Assembly (NCBI GenBank): GCA_016869285.1
Contig: VGEN01000033.1
Coordinates: forward strand, 1 to 33,671
Origin: Alphaproteobacteria bacterium
GTDB lineage: Bacteria; Pseudomonadota; Alphaproteobacteria; SHVZ01
DNA: 33,671 bases
Direction: 5' to 3'
Shown here in pieces: positions 27,416 through 33,671 of the stretch. How positions within the stretch are numbered: position 1 is the stretch's first letter; each line of letters starts with the position of its first letter. Made by a program: the position numbers and the translations under genes. Below the pieces are notes generated by a model. It was not told the DNA's origin, did no database searches, and saw only the letters and a program-made list of their open reading frames with translations.

Positions 27416-29185
27416 TCAGGCCGCCGGCTGGGCGTCCTTGAACTGCGTGTTGTAGAGCTTGGCGAACGCGCCGTTCTTCGCCATCAGCTCGTCGAAGGCG
27501 CCGGCCTCGACGATGACGCCGTCCTTGAGCACGACGATCCGGTCGGCCTTGAGGATGGTCGAGAGCCGGTGCGCGATGGTGAAGACGGTGCGGCCCTGGG
27601 TCAGCTCCGCCAGGCCCACCATGACCTCGGCCTCGGTCTGGGCATCGAGCGCCGAGGTCGGCTCGTCCAGGATCAGCACCGGCGCGTTCATCAGGATTGC
27701 GCGCGCGATGGTCATGCGCTGCTTCTCGCCCTCGGAGAGCGCGACCCCGCCCTCGCCGATCGGCTGGTCGTAGCCGCGCGGCTGGCGGGCGACCAGGCCG
27801 TCGATGCGCGCCAGCCTGGCGGCGCGCTCGATCTCCGCCTGGCTCGCGTTCGGGCGGCCATAGGCGATGTTGTCGCGGATCGAGAGCGGGAAGATCATCG
27901 GCGGCTGCAGGACCAGCGCTACGTTGTGGCGGACCGCGCGGATCGGGTACTCGCGAATGTCGATGCCGTCGATCTCGACGGTGCCCTGCAGCGGATCGAA
28001 GAAGCGCGGCAGCATCGAGAGCATGGTCGACTTGCCCGAGCCGGTCGGTCCGACCACGGCGATCTTCTCGCCCGGCTTCACGTCGAGATTGATGCGCTGC
28101 AGCACCGAGACTTCCGGCGAATAGCTGAAGGCGACGCCCTTCCAGGCGATGCGGCCCTCGACCTTCTCAGGCCAGGGCCTGGGGCCGTCCTTGAGATCGG
28201 GGGCGATATCGAGGATCTCGAAGACGCGCCGGGCGCCGATGCGCGCACCCTGGATCTGCGCCCAGGTCTGGCTCATCGTGTTGATCGGGCCGTAGAGCGT
28301 CGCGAGATAGGAGATGAAGACCAGGAGCTGGCCCAGCGTCAGCCGGCCGCCGATCACCGCCTCAGCGCCGACATAGAGGACGAGCGCGGTGCCGGCGGCG
28401 ATCACGGTGTTGACGATCGCCGAATAGGCGGTCTGCCAGTTGTAGAGGCGGAGGTTGGCGCGCATGCTGGCCTGGGTCGCGTTCAGCAGGCGAAGCCGCT
28501 CATCCTCCTCCTTGCCGAAGGCCTGGACGACGCGGATCGCGCCCATCGCCCATTGCACGAGCGAGTAGACCTGGCTCTCGGTCATCTTCATCTCGGTCGC
28601 GGCGCTGACGATCGGCCGGTCGAGGGCCATGATGGTGACGTAGAGCGCCGGCACGACCACCAGCGACACCAGCGTCAGCGTCGAATCCATGTTCCACATG
28701 ATGATGAACATGCCGATCAGGAGCGCGATCGCCTGAAGGACCGGCAGCACGCCGTTCAGCATCAGCGTCTGCACCGCGAAGGTATCGGCGGTGATGCGGT
28801 ACATCAGGTCGCCCATGCGCTGGCGGCTGTGGAAGACCAGCGAGAGCCGCTGCAGATGGCCGTAAAGGTCGTCGCGCAGGTCGGTCACCATGCGGTGGCC
28901 GAGATCGATCGAGACGTGGTTCGACCACATGCTGATCAGGCCGACGACCACCTGGATCGCCACCAGCGCGGCGCAGGCGACGATCAGCAGCAGTGCGCTC
29001 GGCAGGTCCGCCAGGCCCGGCAGCGTCAGCGGCTTCGAGGCGAGGACGTTGTCGACCACCATCTGCAGCGGCCAGGGCTTCACCAGCTCGAAGGCGCTCA
29101 AGGCCAGCACGAGCAGAAGGCAGAATCCGAAGATCGCGAGATAGGGCCTGAGGTAAGGCAGGACCTTGCGAAACACCCCGCTCAT
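27416..29185 (-). CDS. ABC exporter, fused membrane and ATPase half-transporter
   Basis: The 589-residue protein is a type IV ABC half-transporter: six-helix membrane domain (about 1-310), then a complete ATPase. Walker A GPTGSGKST is at 379-387, signature LSEGEKQR at 483-490, Walker B VLILDEP at 503-509, and the switch His is His539 in AHRLST. The family is that of lipid, glycan and drug exporters such as MsbA and the cyclic glucan exporter NdvA/ChvA. It works as a homodimer in the inner membrane. Its ATG (29185) comes 19 bp after the stop of the glycosidase-glycosyltransferase fusion gene on the same strand, so it is probably the exporter of the polymer made there. The Q loop reads LQPPMIF, a normal variant of that site. 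Confidence 0.9.
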   Translation of the reverse strand: MSGVFRKVLPYLRPYLAIFGFCLLLVLALSAFELVKPWPLQMVVDNVLASKPLTLPGLADLPSALLLIVACAALVAIQVVVGLISMWSNHVSIDLGHRMVTDLRDDLYGHLQRLSLVFHSRQRMGDLMYRITADTFAVQTLMLNGVLPVLQAIALLIGMFIIMWNMDSTLTLVSLVVVPALYVTIMALDRPIVSAATEMKMTESQVYSLVQWAMGAIRVVQAFGKEEDERLRLLNATQASMRANLRLYNWQTAYSAIVNTVIAAGTALVLYVGAEAVIGGRLTLGQLLVFISYLATLYGPINTMSQTWAQIQGARIGARRVFEILDIAPDLKDGPRPWPEKVEGRIAWKGVAFSYSPEVSVLQRINLDVKPGEKIAVVGPTGSGKSTMLSMLPRFFDPLQGTVEIDGIDIREYPIRAVRHNVALVLQPPMIFPLSIRDNIAYGRPNASQAEIERAARLARIDGLVARQPRGYDQPIGEGGVALSEGEKQRMTIARAILMNAPVLILDEPTSALDAQTEAEVMVGLAELTQGRTVFTIAHRLSTILKADRIVVLKDGVIVEAGAFDELMAKNGAFAKLYNTQFKDAQPAA

Positions 29186-29204
29186 CGAAGCGCTCCGGGG
29201 TGCG

Positions 29205-31775
29205 TCAGGGCGCGCGGGAGCCGCGTGCGGCGGTCAAGCCGATCCGGCCCGCGACGATCTCCGTCACCCGGTGCAGCACGCGTCCCAGGCGGAAGGTCTC
29301 GAAAGCGATGACGCCGGTGTTGATCGCGCCGACCGCCAGCACGGCAACCGCCGCCGACGGCATGCCAAAGAACAGCGCGAGCAAGGTAAGACCGCCATAG
29401 ATCCGGAGCACGAGCGTCGACAGCCGCGAAAGCCGGAGCGCGACGCGAAGCCGGATCAGGCGCTTCGGATCGCCGTGATTCTCGCCGACGGCCTTGAGCT
29501 CGGCACGCGACCACAGGCCGCGGCTGACCTTGAGGTCCCAGTCGCTCCAGCCCTCGTCGACGATGACGAAGTATTTTCGCGGCACCAGGAAGTCATGGAC
29601 GCCCTGAAGCAGGGCCTCCTTCTCGATGCCCTTCTCGTTCCAGTAGGAGAGATGGAAGGCGCGCTGCGCCGGCCTGATCTCCGGGTTCTGGCTCACCGGC
29701 TCGTACTGGATCGGGTCGACCTCGGTCAGGCCCTTCACCCGCCACTTGATGCGCTCCCAGCCGCGGGCAAAGGGTCCGGCATAGATCAGGAAGGCGATAA
29801 GCGCGCGAGCGCGAAGGCCGGTGAAGCGCGGATCGACCGGCGCGCGCATCGCGCCGGCGATGGCGATGGCGAAGGAGAGCAGCAGCGGCAGGACCGCAAT
29901 CCACATATGCCCGCCGATGACGGCGCCCGCGAGCGCCAGCGGCCAGGCGACGAGGCCCCATTCGAAGGTCAGCGGCAGGAAGGCCGCGATCGACGATGGC
30001 GGCTCGTAGAGCGTCTGGAAAAGGCCGCGGCCGAAGACGCCGGAATAGATGATCGGCTTGGAGGAGAGCAGCATCGAGGCCGAGAGGTCGCCATAGATGC
30101 GGCCGAGCCACTTCGCCTGGCCGAACAGGTTGAAGCGGAACGGATGCTTGGCATAGACCATCGCCTCGGCCTTGCCGTATCCCCGCTGCTGGCCGAAATA
30201 GGCCTCGACCGTGTTGCGGCGAAAGTGCCAGACGGTCGCCGCCGGGCTGAAGCCGATCTTGTAGCCGGCGAATTGCAGGCGCCAGCAGAGATCGACGTCG
30301 TCGCCGGCGGCGCGGAAGATCGGATCGAAGCCGCCGATCTTCTCCAGCGCCTCGCGGCGGAAGGCCATGTTGCAGCCGGCGATGTGCTCGGCCTCGTCGT
30401 CGGAAACGAGGACATGCGTGGGACCGCCGGGAGAAACCGCAACGGCGGACGGGACCAGCGAGTCCTCGGGCGGCGGGAAGTTGGGACCGCCGCAGGCCGA
30501 GAGATCGGCCGACAGCATCTTGGCGACCATGTAGGTGAGCCAGTCGGGATCGGCGACGCAGTCGGAATCGGTATAGGCGATGATCTCGCCGCTCGAATGC
30601 TGGAGCCCGACATTGCGCGCGACCGAGAGGCCCTTGTTCTCCTGGCTGACGATCCTGGTGTAGCCGTGCCGCTCGGTGATCTCGAGCGTGCGGTCCTTGG
30701 AGCCGTCGTTGACGACGACGACCTCATAGTTCGGGTAGGTCAGCTTCTTCAGCGACTCCAGGCACGGGTCCATGGTGTGCTCGGCGTTGTAGGCGCAGAC
30801 CACGACCGAAACCTTGGGATAGGAGGGCAGCCTCGGCGGCAGGGTCTCGTGATAGACCTTGCGCACGGCGGGGAACGAGGGCTTCGGCTTGCGCTCGCGA
30901 TCGACCAGGCCGAAGGCCCAGTTCTCGATCAGGTAGCCGCCGGTGAACCACTCGTCAGTCCAGGCGAAGATCGAGGTGCCGGCGACGCCCATGTCGTAGG
31001 CGGCCCGCACCTGCCACTCCAGCGTCCCCGCCTGCGCTTCCAGCCCTTCGCGCATCGAGTCCATGCCAAACTCGGTCAGCACCACCGGCTTCTGGACCGC
31101 GAGGTTGTGCAGCCGCATCAGATAGGCGCGGAAGTCCTTCTCGCGATGGAGATAGACGTTGAAGGAGAGGAAGTCGAAGAAGTCGAGGTTGAGATACTCG
31201 GTCGACGGATAGTTGGCGTAGGAGACGAGCCCGTCCGGATCGACCTCCTTGGCGATGTCGTAGAGTTCCTCGAGGAAGCCGCTGACCTTCTCGGCGCCGT
31301 GCCAGCGCACGATATCCGGCGAGATCTCGTTGCCGACCAGATGCGCGATCGCCGCGGGATGGCCGGCATTGACGCGGACGCCTTCGCGGATCGCCTGGCG
31401 GATGCGATTCTTCTCGGCGCGCGAGTCGAGGAAGGTGACGTGCTGCGTCCAGGGGACGCCGATCATCACCCCGACATCGGCCTCGCCCGCCAGGTCGAGG
31501 AACCAGCGCGGCGGCACGGTGAAGACGCGCACCATGTTGCAGCCGAGCTCTCCCATCAGCGCAAGGTCGCGCCTGATGACGTCCTTCTCGGGAAGCTGCG
31601 CGCCGTGCGTGCCGGGGCCGAAGGGCCCGTAGGTCACGCCCTTGAGAAAGTGCTTCTGCTCGCCGCGGAAGAAGAACTTGCCATGGGCGACGATGCGCGA
31701 GCTGCGCGTGCCCTGGGGCTTGTCGACGCCGGCCGGTGCCGCCTGCGACGCCGGCTCGGCCATGACGACGGACAT
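29205..31775 (-). CDS. glycosidase (GH-A barrel)-GT2 glycosyltransferase fusion membrane protein
   Basis: The 856-residue protein has two enzymes in one chain. Residues about 30-310 form a glycoside hydrolase barrel like the catalytic domain of family 2 or 5 (FLKGVTYGPFGPG, RVFTVPPRW, WFTGGYLIENWAFGLVDRE). Glu150 in GNEISP is the acid/base and Glu235 in LTEFGMDS the nucleophile, both intact. Residues 321-560 are a GT-A glycosyltransferase family 2 domain with VVVNDGSKD (353-361), the metal site DSD (403-405), GDDVDLCWRL (491-500) and QQRGYGKAEAM (529-539). Hydrophobic helices follow at about 600-640, 655-670 and 795-835. The N-terminus has no signal or membrane segment before the barrel, so both domains should lie in the cytoplasm. 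It likely makes a beta-glycan; the sugar is unknown. ATG 31775 follows galE by 23 bp (AAGGAT upstream). Confidence 0.8.
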   Translation of the reverse strand: MSVVMAEPASQAAPAGVDKPQGTRSSRIVAHGKFFFRGEQKHFLKGVTYGPFGPGTHGAQLPEKDVIRRDLALMGELGCNMVRVFTVPPRWFLDLAGEADVGVMIGVPWTQHVTFLDSRAEKNRIRQAIREGVRVNAGHPAAIAHLVGNEISPDIVRWHGAEKVSGFLEELYDIAKEVDPDGLVSYANYPSTEYLNLDFFDFLSFNVYLHREKDFRAYLMRLHNLAVQKPVVLTEFGMDSMREGLEAQAGTLEWQVRAAYDMGVAGTSIFAWTDEWFTGGYLIENWAFGLVDRERKPKPSFPAVRKVYHETLPPRLPSYPKVSVVVCAYNAEHTMDPCLESLKKLTYPNYEVVVVNDGSKDRTLEITERHGYTRIVSQENKGLSVARNVGLQHSSGEIIAYTDSDCVADPDWLTYMVAKMLSADLSACGGPNFPPPEDSLVPSAVAVSPGGPTHVLVSDDEAEHIAGCNMAFRREALEKIGGFDPIFRAAGDDVDLCWRLQFAGYKIGFSPAATVWHFRRNTVEAYFGQQRGYGKAEAMVYAKHPFRFNLFGQAKWLGRIYGDLSASMLLSSKPIIYSGVFGRGLFQTLYEPPSSIAAFLPLTFEWGLVAWPLALAGAVIGGHMWIAVLPLLLSFAIAIAGAMRAPVDPRFTGLRARALIAFLIYAGPFARGWERIKWRVKGLTEVDPIQYEPVSQNPEIRPAQRAFHLSYWNEKGIEKEALLQGVHDFLVPRKYFVIVDEGWSDWDLKVSRGLWSRAELKAVGENHGDPKRLIRLRVALRLSRLSTLVLRIYGGLTLLALFFGMPSAAVAVLAVGAINTGVIAFETFRLGRVLHRVTEIVAGRIGLTAARGSRAP

Positions 31776-31798
31776 CGAGGGCTATCCTTGCGGAGAGA

Positions 31799-32803
31799 TC
31801 AGACCGCGGCGGCGGCGAGCGGCCGGTCCTCGGGCCGCTGATGCCAGCGGAGCGCGGAGCCGACGATGGTCGCGAGATCGGAACGAGACGGCATCCAGTC
31901 GAGCTTCATCCGGGCGAGGCTCGCATCGGCGACCAGCGCCGGCGGATCGCCGGCGCGGCGCGGCGCCTCGATCACAGGGACCGGCCGGCCGGTCGCCTGC
32001 TCGACCGCATGGATCACTTCGCGAACGGTGCGGCCGGTGCCGGTGCCGAGGTTGAGCTTGAGCGAGGCGCCGCCGTGCAGGAGATAGCGCAGCGCCTGCA
32101 CATGCGCCTCGGCCAGATCCTCGACATGGATGAAATCGCGGATCGCGGTGCCGTCCGGCGTCGGGTAGTCAGTGCCGAAGACGTTGAGCGCAGGCGCCCG
32201 GCCGAGCGCGGCCTTGATCGCGAGCGGGATCAGATGCGTCTCGGGATCGTGGTCCTCGCCGATCTCGCCGTCGAGATCGGCGCCGGCGGCGTTGAAGTAG
32301 CGGAGGCAGACCGACTTGGTCTGGTAGGCGCGGTCGTACCAGTCGAGCACGCGCTCGATCATCAGCTTCGATTCGCCGTAAGGGTTGACCGGGCACTGCG
32401 GCGCGCTTTCGGAGATCGGAACCTCGCCCGGAATGCCGTAGGTGGCGCAGGTCGACGAGAAGACCATGCGCCCGACGCCGACATCGCGCATCGCGTCCAG
32501 CAGCGAGAAAGTGCCGGAGACGTTGTTGCGGAAGTAGCGAGCCGGATCGCTCATCGACTCGCCGACATAGGCATAGGCGGCAAAGTGCATGACCGCGACG
32601 ACGCGCTCGGCGCTCAAGACGGCGCGGAGCCGAGGGCCGTCGGCAATGTCGCCATCGACCAGCGGCCCCCATTTGACCGCCTCGGCGTGGCCGTAAACCA
32701 GATTGTCATAGGCGATGGGGCGGAAGCCGGCGCGAGCGAGCGCTTTGCAGGCATGGCTGCCGATATAGCCGGCACCACCGGTGACCAGAACGGAGGCGCT
32801 CAT
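31799..32803 (-). CDS. galE: UDP-glucose 4-epimerase
   Basis: The 334-residue short-chain dehydrogenase interconverts UDP-glucose and UDP-galactose with bound NAD+. The nucleotide-binding motif GGAGYIGS is at 9-16, the catalytic Ser117/Thr118 in FSSTCATYG, and the Tyr142-x-x-x-Lys146 pair in PYGESK. RDFIHVEDLA and NLGTGTGRTVREVI mark the C-terminal substrate domain. ATG 32803 is the first start that begins the Rossmann strand; the longer open frame upstream is intergenic. GGAG lies about 11 bases before it, a loose spacing. It is the first gene of the polysaccharide operon and would supply a UDP-galactose or UDP-glucose donor. Confidence 0.94.
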   Translation of the reverse strand: MSASVLVTGGAGYIGSHACKALARAGFRPIAYDNLVYGHAEAVKWGPLVDGDIADGPRLRAVLSAERVVAVMHFAAYAYVGESMSDPARYFRNNVSGTFSLLDAMRDVGVGRMVFSSTCATYGIPGEVPISESAPQCPVNPYGESKLMIERVLDWYDRAYQTKSVCLRYFNAAGADLDGEIGEDHDPETHLIPLAIKAALGRAPALNVFGTDYPTPDGTAIRDFIHVEDLAEAHVQALRYLLHGGASLKLNLGTGTGRTVREVIHAVEQATGRPVPVIEAPRRAGDPPALVADASLARMKLDWMPSRSDLATIVGSALRWHQRPEDRPLAAAAV

Positions 32804-33136
32804 GCCCGATGCATCTCCGCCGACTTGCTCAAGCTCACCATACCGCCCCTCTGACTGCCCCATTCCGTCGTGGCTCCCTGGGGCATGGGCGCTCCTTTGG
32901 CGCGCACGGCCCGTTGATGACGGCCACGAAGATGATCGACCTTGGCGACGAAAATTAGGACCGACTAAGGCGGAAAGGCGGCACAGTCCCGGACGCGGCG
33001 TCCTTTTCTTTCCGCGGACTCCGTCCGTCCGGGCCTCCCCGGACCGCTTCCCCACCGGCCCGTCTGCTACGACGACAAGGCCATCCGATCAAGGATTTTC
33101 AACAACTAAGCCTACGGCGTAGTTGCGCAGAGGGGG
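32804..33136. other. 333-bp intergenic region upstream of galE; GC-rich palindromes, no gene seen
   Basis: No open frame here looks protein-coding. It must contain the galE-operon promoter reading leftward. The most structured part is GTCCGGG (33027-33033) pairing with CCCGGAC (33038-33044) over a 4-base loop, within a CT-rich stretch (33001-33060), which could form a leader hairpin in the galE transcript. No convincing -35/-10 pair was found. A second palindrome at 33103-33125 belongs to the gene on the right. Confidence 0.5.
33103..33125 (-). terminator. imperfect palindrome just after the truncated gene
   Basis: CAACTA (33103-33108) pairs with TAGTTG (33120-33125). Inside them GCC/GGC (33110-33112/33116-33118) continue the stem with one mismatch and a TAC loop. 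It starts 11 bases downstream of the stop at 33137 on the minus strand and is followed by TTGAAAAT, so a weak terminator is likely. Confidence 0.5.
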
Positions 33137-33375
33137 CTATTTCTTGGCCTTCGCGGCAGCGTTCGCCGGCTTCGACTCGGCTCCCTTCGCCGCTCCCGCG
33201 CCCTCGGCTTCCGGCTCCTCATAGGGCGCCGGCTCCGTCGTATTGGGGTTGTACCCAGGGCCATGCCGCAACATATAGCGTTTGAGCCAGCGCGCTTCGG
33301 CACCGCTCATTGTCACCCACTTGGCCGTAAGATCCTGGCCGACGGTCAGAACCTCGGCCGTGGCGTTGATCGTAA
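33137..33375 (-). pseudogene. small Lys/Ala-rich protein, 5' end removed by an IS1595-type insertion
   Basis: From the IS edge at 33375 the minus frame reads TINATAEVLTVGQDLTAK, then a WVTMSGAEARW and WLKRYMLRHGPGYNPNTTEP segment and an acidic/alanine-lysine tail ending ANAAAKAKK. This is clean, biased coding sequence through to the TAG at 33139-33137, and it opens straight into the insertion. A start at ATG 33310 (57 residues) is possible but has only a weak GTGGGTG before it, so I read this as a gene whose first part lies beyond the element or is lost. No family recognised. Confidence 0.6.
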
Positions 33376-33671
33376 GGGGCTGTCCCAGATAACTACCTGA
33401 GATGACGCTTAACCCATTGTTTGATCTGGGTTAGTTGCTTGGATGGGTCACTGGTGTTGAAGCGCCACTCGCACTCTTTCAAGAATAGCCCGAAATGGGC
33501 CTTCGGGACACCGTTGAACTTGCGCATGTGGCGCTTGGCCTGGTTCCAGAAGTTCTCGATGCCGTTGATGTGATTCTGCCGATCAGCGAAGAGCTCGGAG
33601 TGATTGATCCGGAAGTGCTTGAAGTCGGATACGTCGAGCACGTTGTAGCCCTTCCAGCAATCGGAATAGAC
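33376..33671 (-). mobile_element. IS1595-type element, right-hand part cut by window edge
   Basis: The element begins with GGGGCTGTCCCAGATAACTA (33376-33395), a sequence typical of IS1595-family terminal repeats, which overlaps the transposase stop. The eight bases before it (gatcgtaa, 33368-33375) are the candidate target duplication; its twin lies outside the window. The other end and the first part of the transposase are not visible. Confidence 0.75.
33393..33671 (-). CDS. ISXO2-like transposase of an IS1595-type element, C-terminal part
   Basis: The visible 92 residues carry the ISXO2-like DDE transposase end: VYSDCWKGYNVLDVSDFKHF, then HSELFADRQNHINGIENFWN, AKRHMRKFNGVPKAHFGLFL and ECEWRFN. 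The INGIENFWNQAKR block holds the last catalytic acid region of the IS1595 family. The frame is open through the right window edge, so the start is outside; the GTG at 33641 is an internal Val codon. The stop is TAG at 33395-33393, a few bases inside the terminal repeat. The A+T level is higher than in the flanks, as expected for mobile DNA. Confidence 0.9.
   Translation of the reverse strand, partial: VYSDCWKGYNVLDVSDFKHFRINHSELFADRQNHINGIENFWNQAKRHMRKFNGVPKAHFGLFLKECEWRFNTSDPSKQLTQIKQWVKRHLR

Noticed and set aside
29166..31841. An 891-codon open frame on plus, opposite the glycosidase-glycosyltransferase gene
   Set aside because: The minus strand codes conserved motifs over its full length. 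The plus frame is rich in Arg/Asp/His/Gly low-quality sequence typical of the mirror frame in GC-rich genes, with no recognisable domain.
32804..33136. A riboswitch or small RNA upstream of galE
   Set aside because: Only simple palindromes were seen; no known riboswitch core or terminator with T run was found.
33112..33303. A 63-codon Arg-rich minus frame in the truncated gene
   Set aside because: It is in another frame than the clean coding sequence at 33137-33375 and shows the Arg/Pro bias of a shadow frame.

Overview
The window is GC-rich, densely coding DNA of a free-living, probably soil or water, alphaproteobacterium. The order recN-ligA, the preference for GC-ending codons, the small metabolic genes (PhyH dioxygenase, M81 peptidase, hydantoinase, class III aminotransferase) and the IS630/IS1595-type elements all fit Hyphomicrobiales or Rhodospirillales-like lineages. 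I cannot name the genus from the sequence alone. No tRNA, rRNA, CRISPR array, phage module or plasmid origin was seen.

Layout. The left edge (1-243) is the 3' end of an IS630-type transposase, next to a small membrane protein (248-604, minus). A DNA-repair block follows: recN and ligA overlap by 4 bp (692-4464, plus) and converge on uvrD (4474-6720, minus). uvrD lies just downstream of a diguanylate cyclase gene and a hot-dog thioesterase gene on the same strand (to 8332). Diverging from these is a plus-strand set: a BASS-type transporter, a membrane-anchored protein with twelve 40-residue TPR units, and a secreted GH-A glycosidase with a CBM9-like tail (8386-13006).

From 18182 down to 13003 runs a tight five-gene minus-strand operon: M81/MlrC-like metallopeptidase, a 64-residue GatC/AtzG-like protein, an amidase, a fatty-acid desaturase and a MetX-like alpha/beta hydrolase. 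Three of its junctions are short gaps and two are ATGA overlaps. A PhyH-type dioxygenase diverges from it across 62 bp. Next come an oligopeptide-type ABC binding protein without permease genes, then hyuA and hyuB (to 24885). hyuAB use the rare Ile codon ATA far more than the repair genes do, which suggests a separate origin. A class III aminotransferase (minus) follows. It diverges from a secreted Kelch propeller gene that is broken by an in-frame TGA right after its signal peptide.

The right part (32803 down to 27416, minus) is a three-gene polysaccharide locus. It encodes a UDP-glucose 4-epimerase, an 856-residue fusion of a glycosidase barrel with a GT2 glycosyltransferase and membrane segments, and an ABC exporter. 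I infer that the epimerase supplies the sugar donor, the fusion protein polymerises and perhaps trims or transfers the chain, and the exporter moves the product out. This is the most interesting system here. The right edge is an IS1595-type element that cuts off the start of a small lysine/alanine-rich protein gene. Two similar GC-rich palindromes (24905-24933 and 27373-27398), each lying between convergent genes, look like copies of one dispersed terminator-like repeat.
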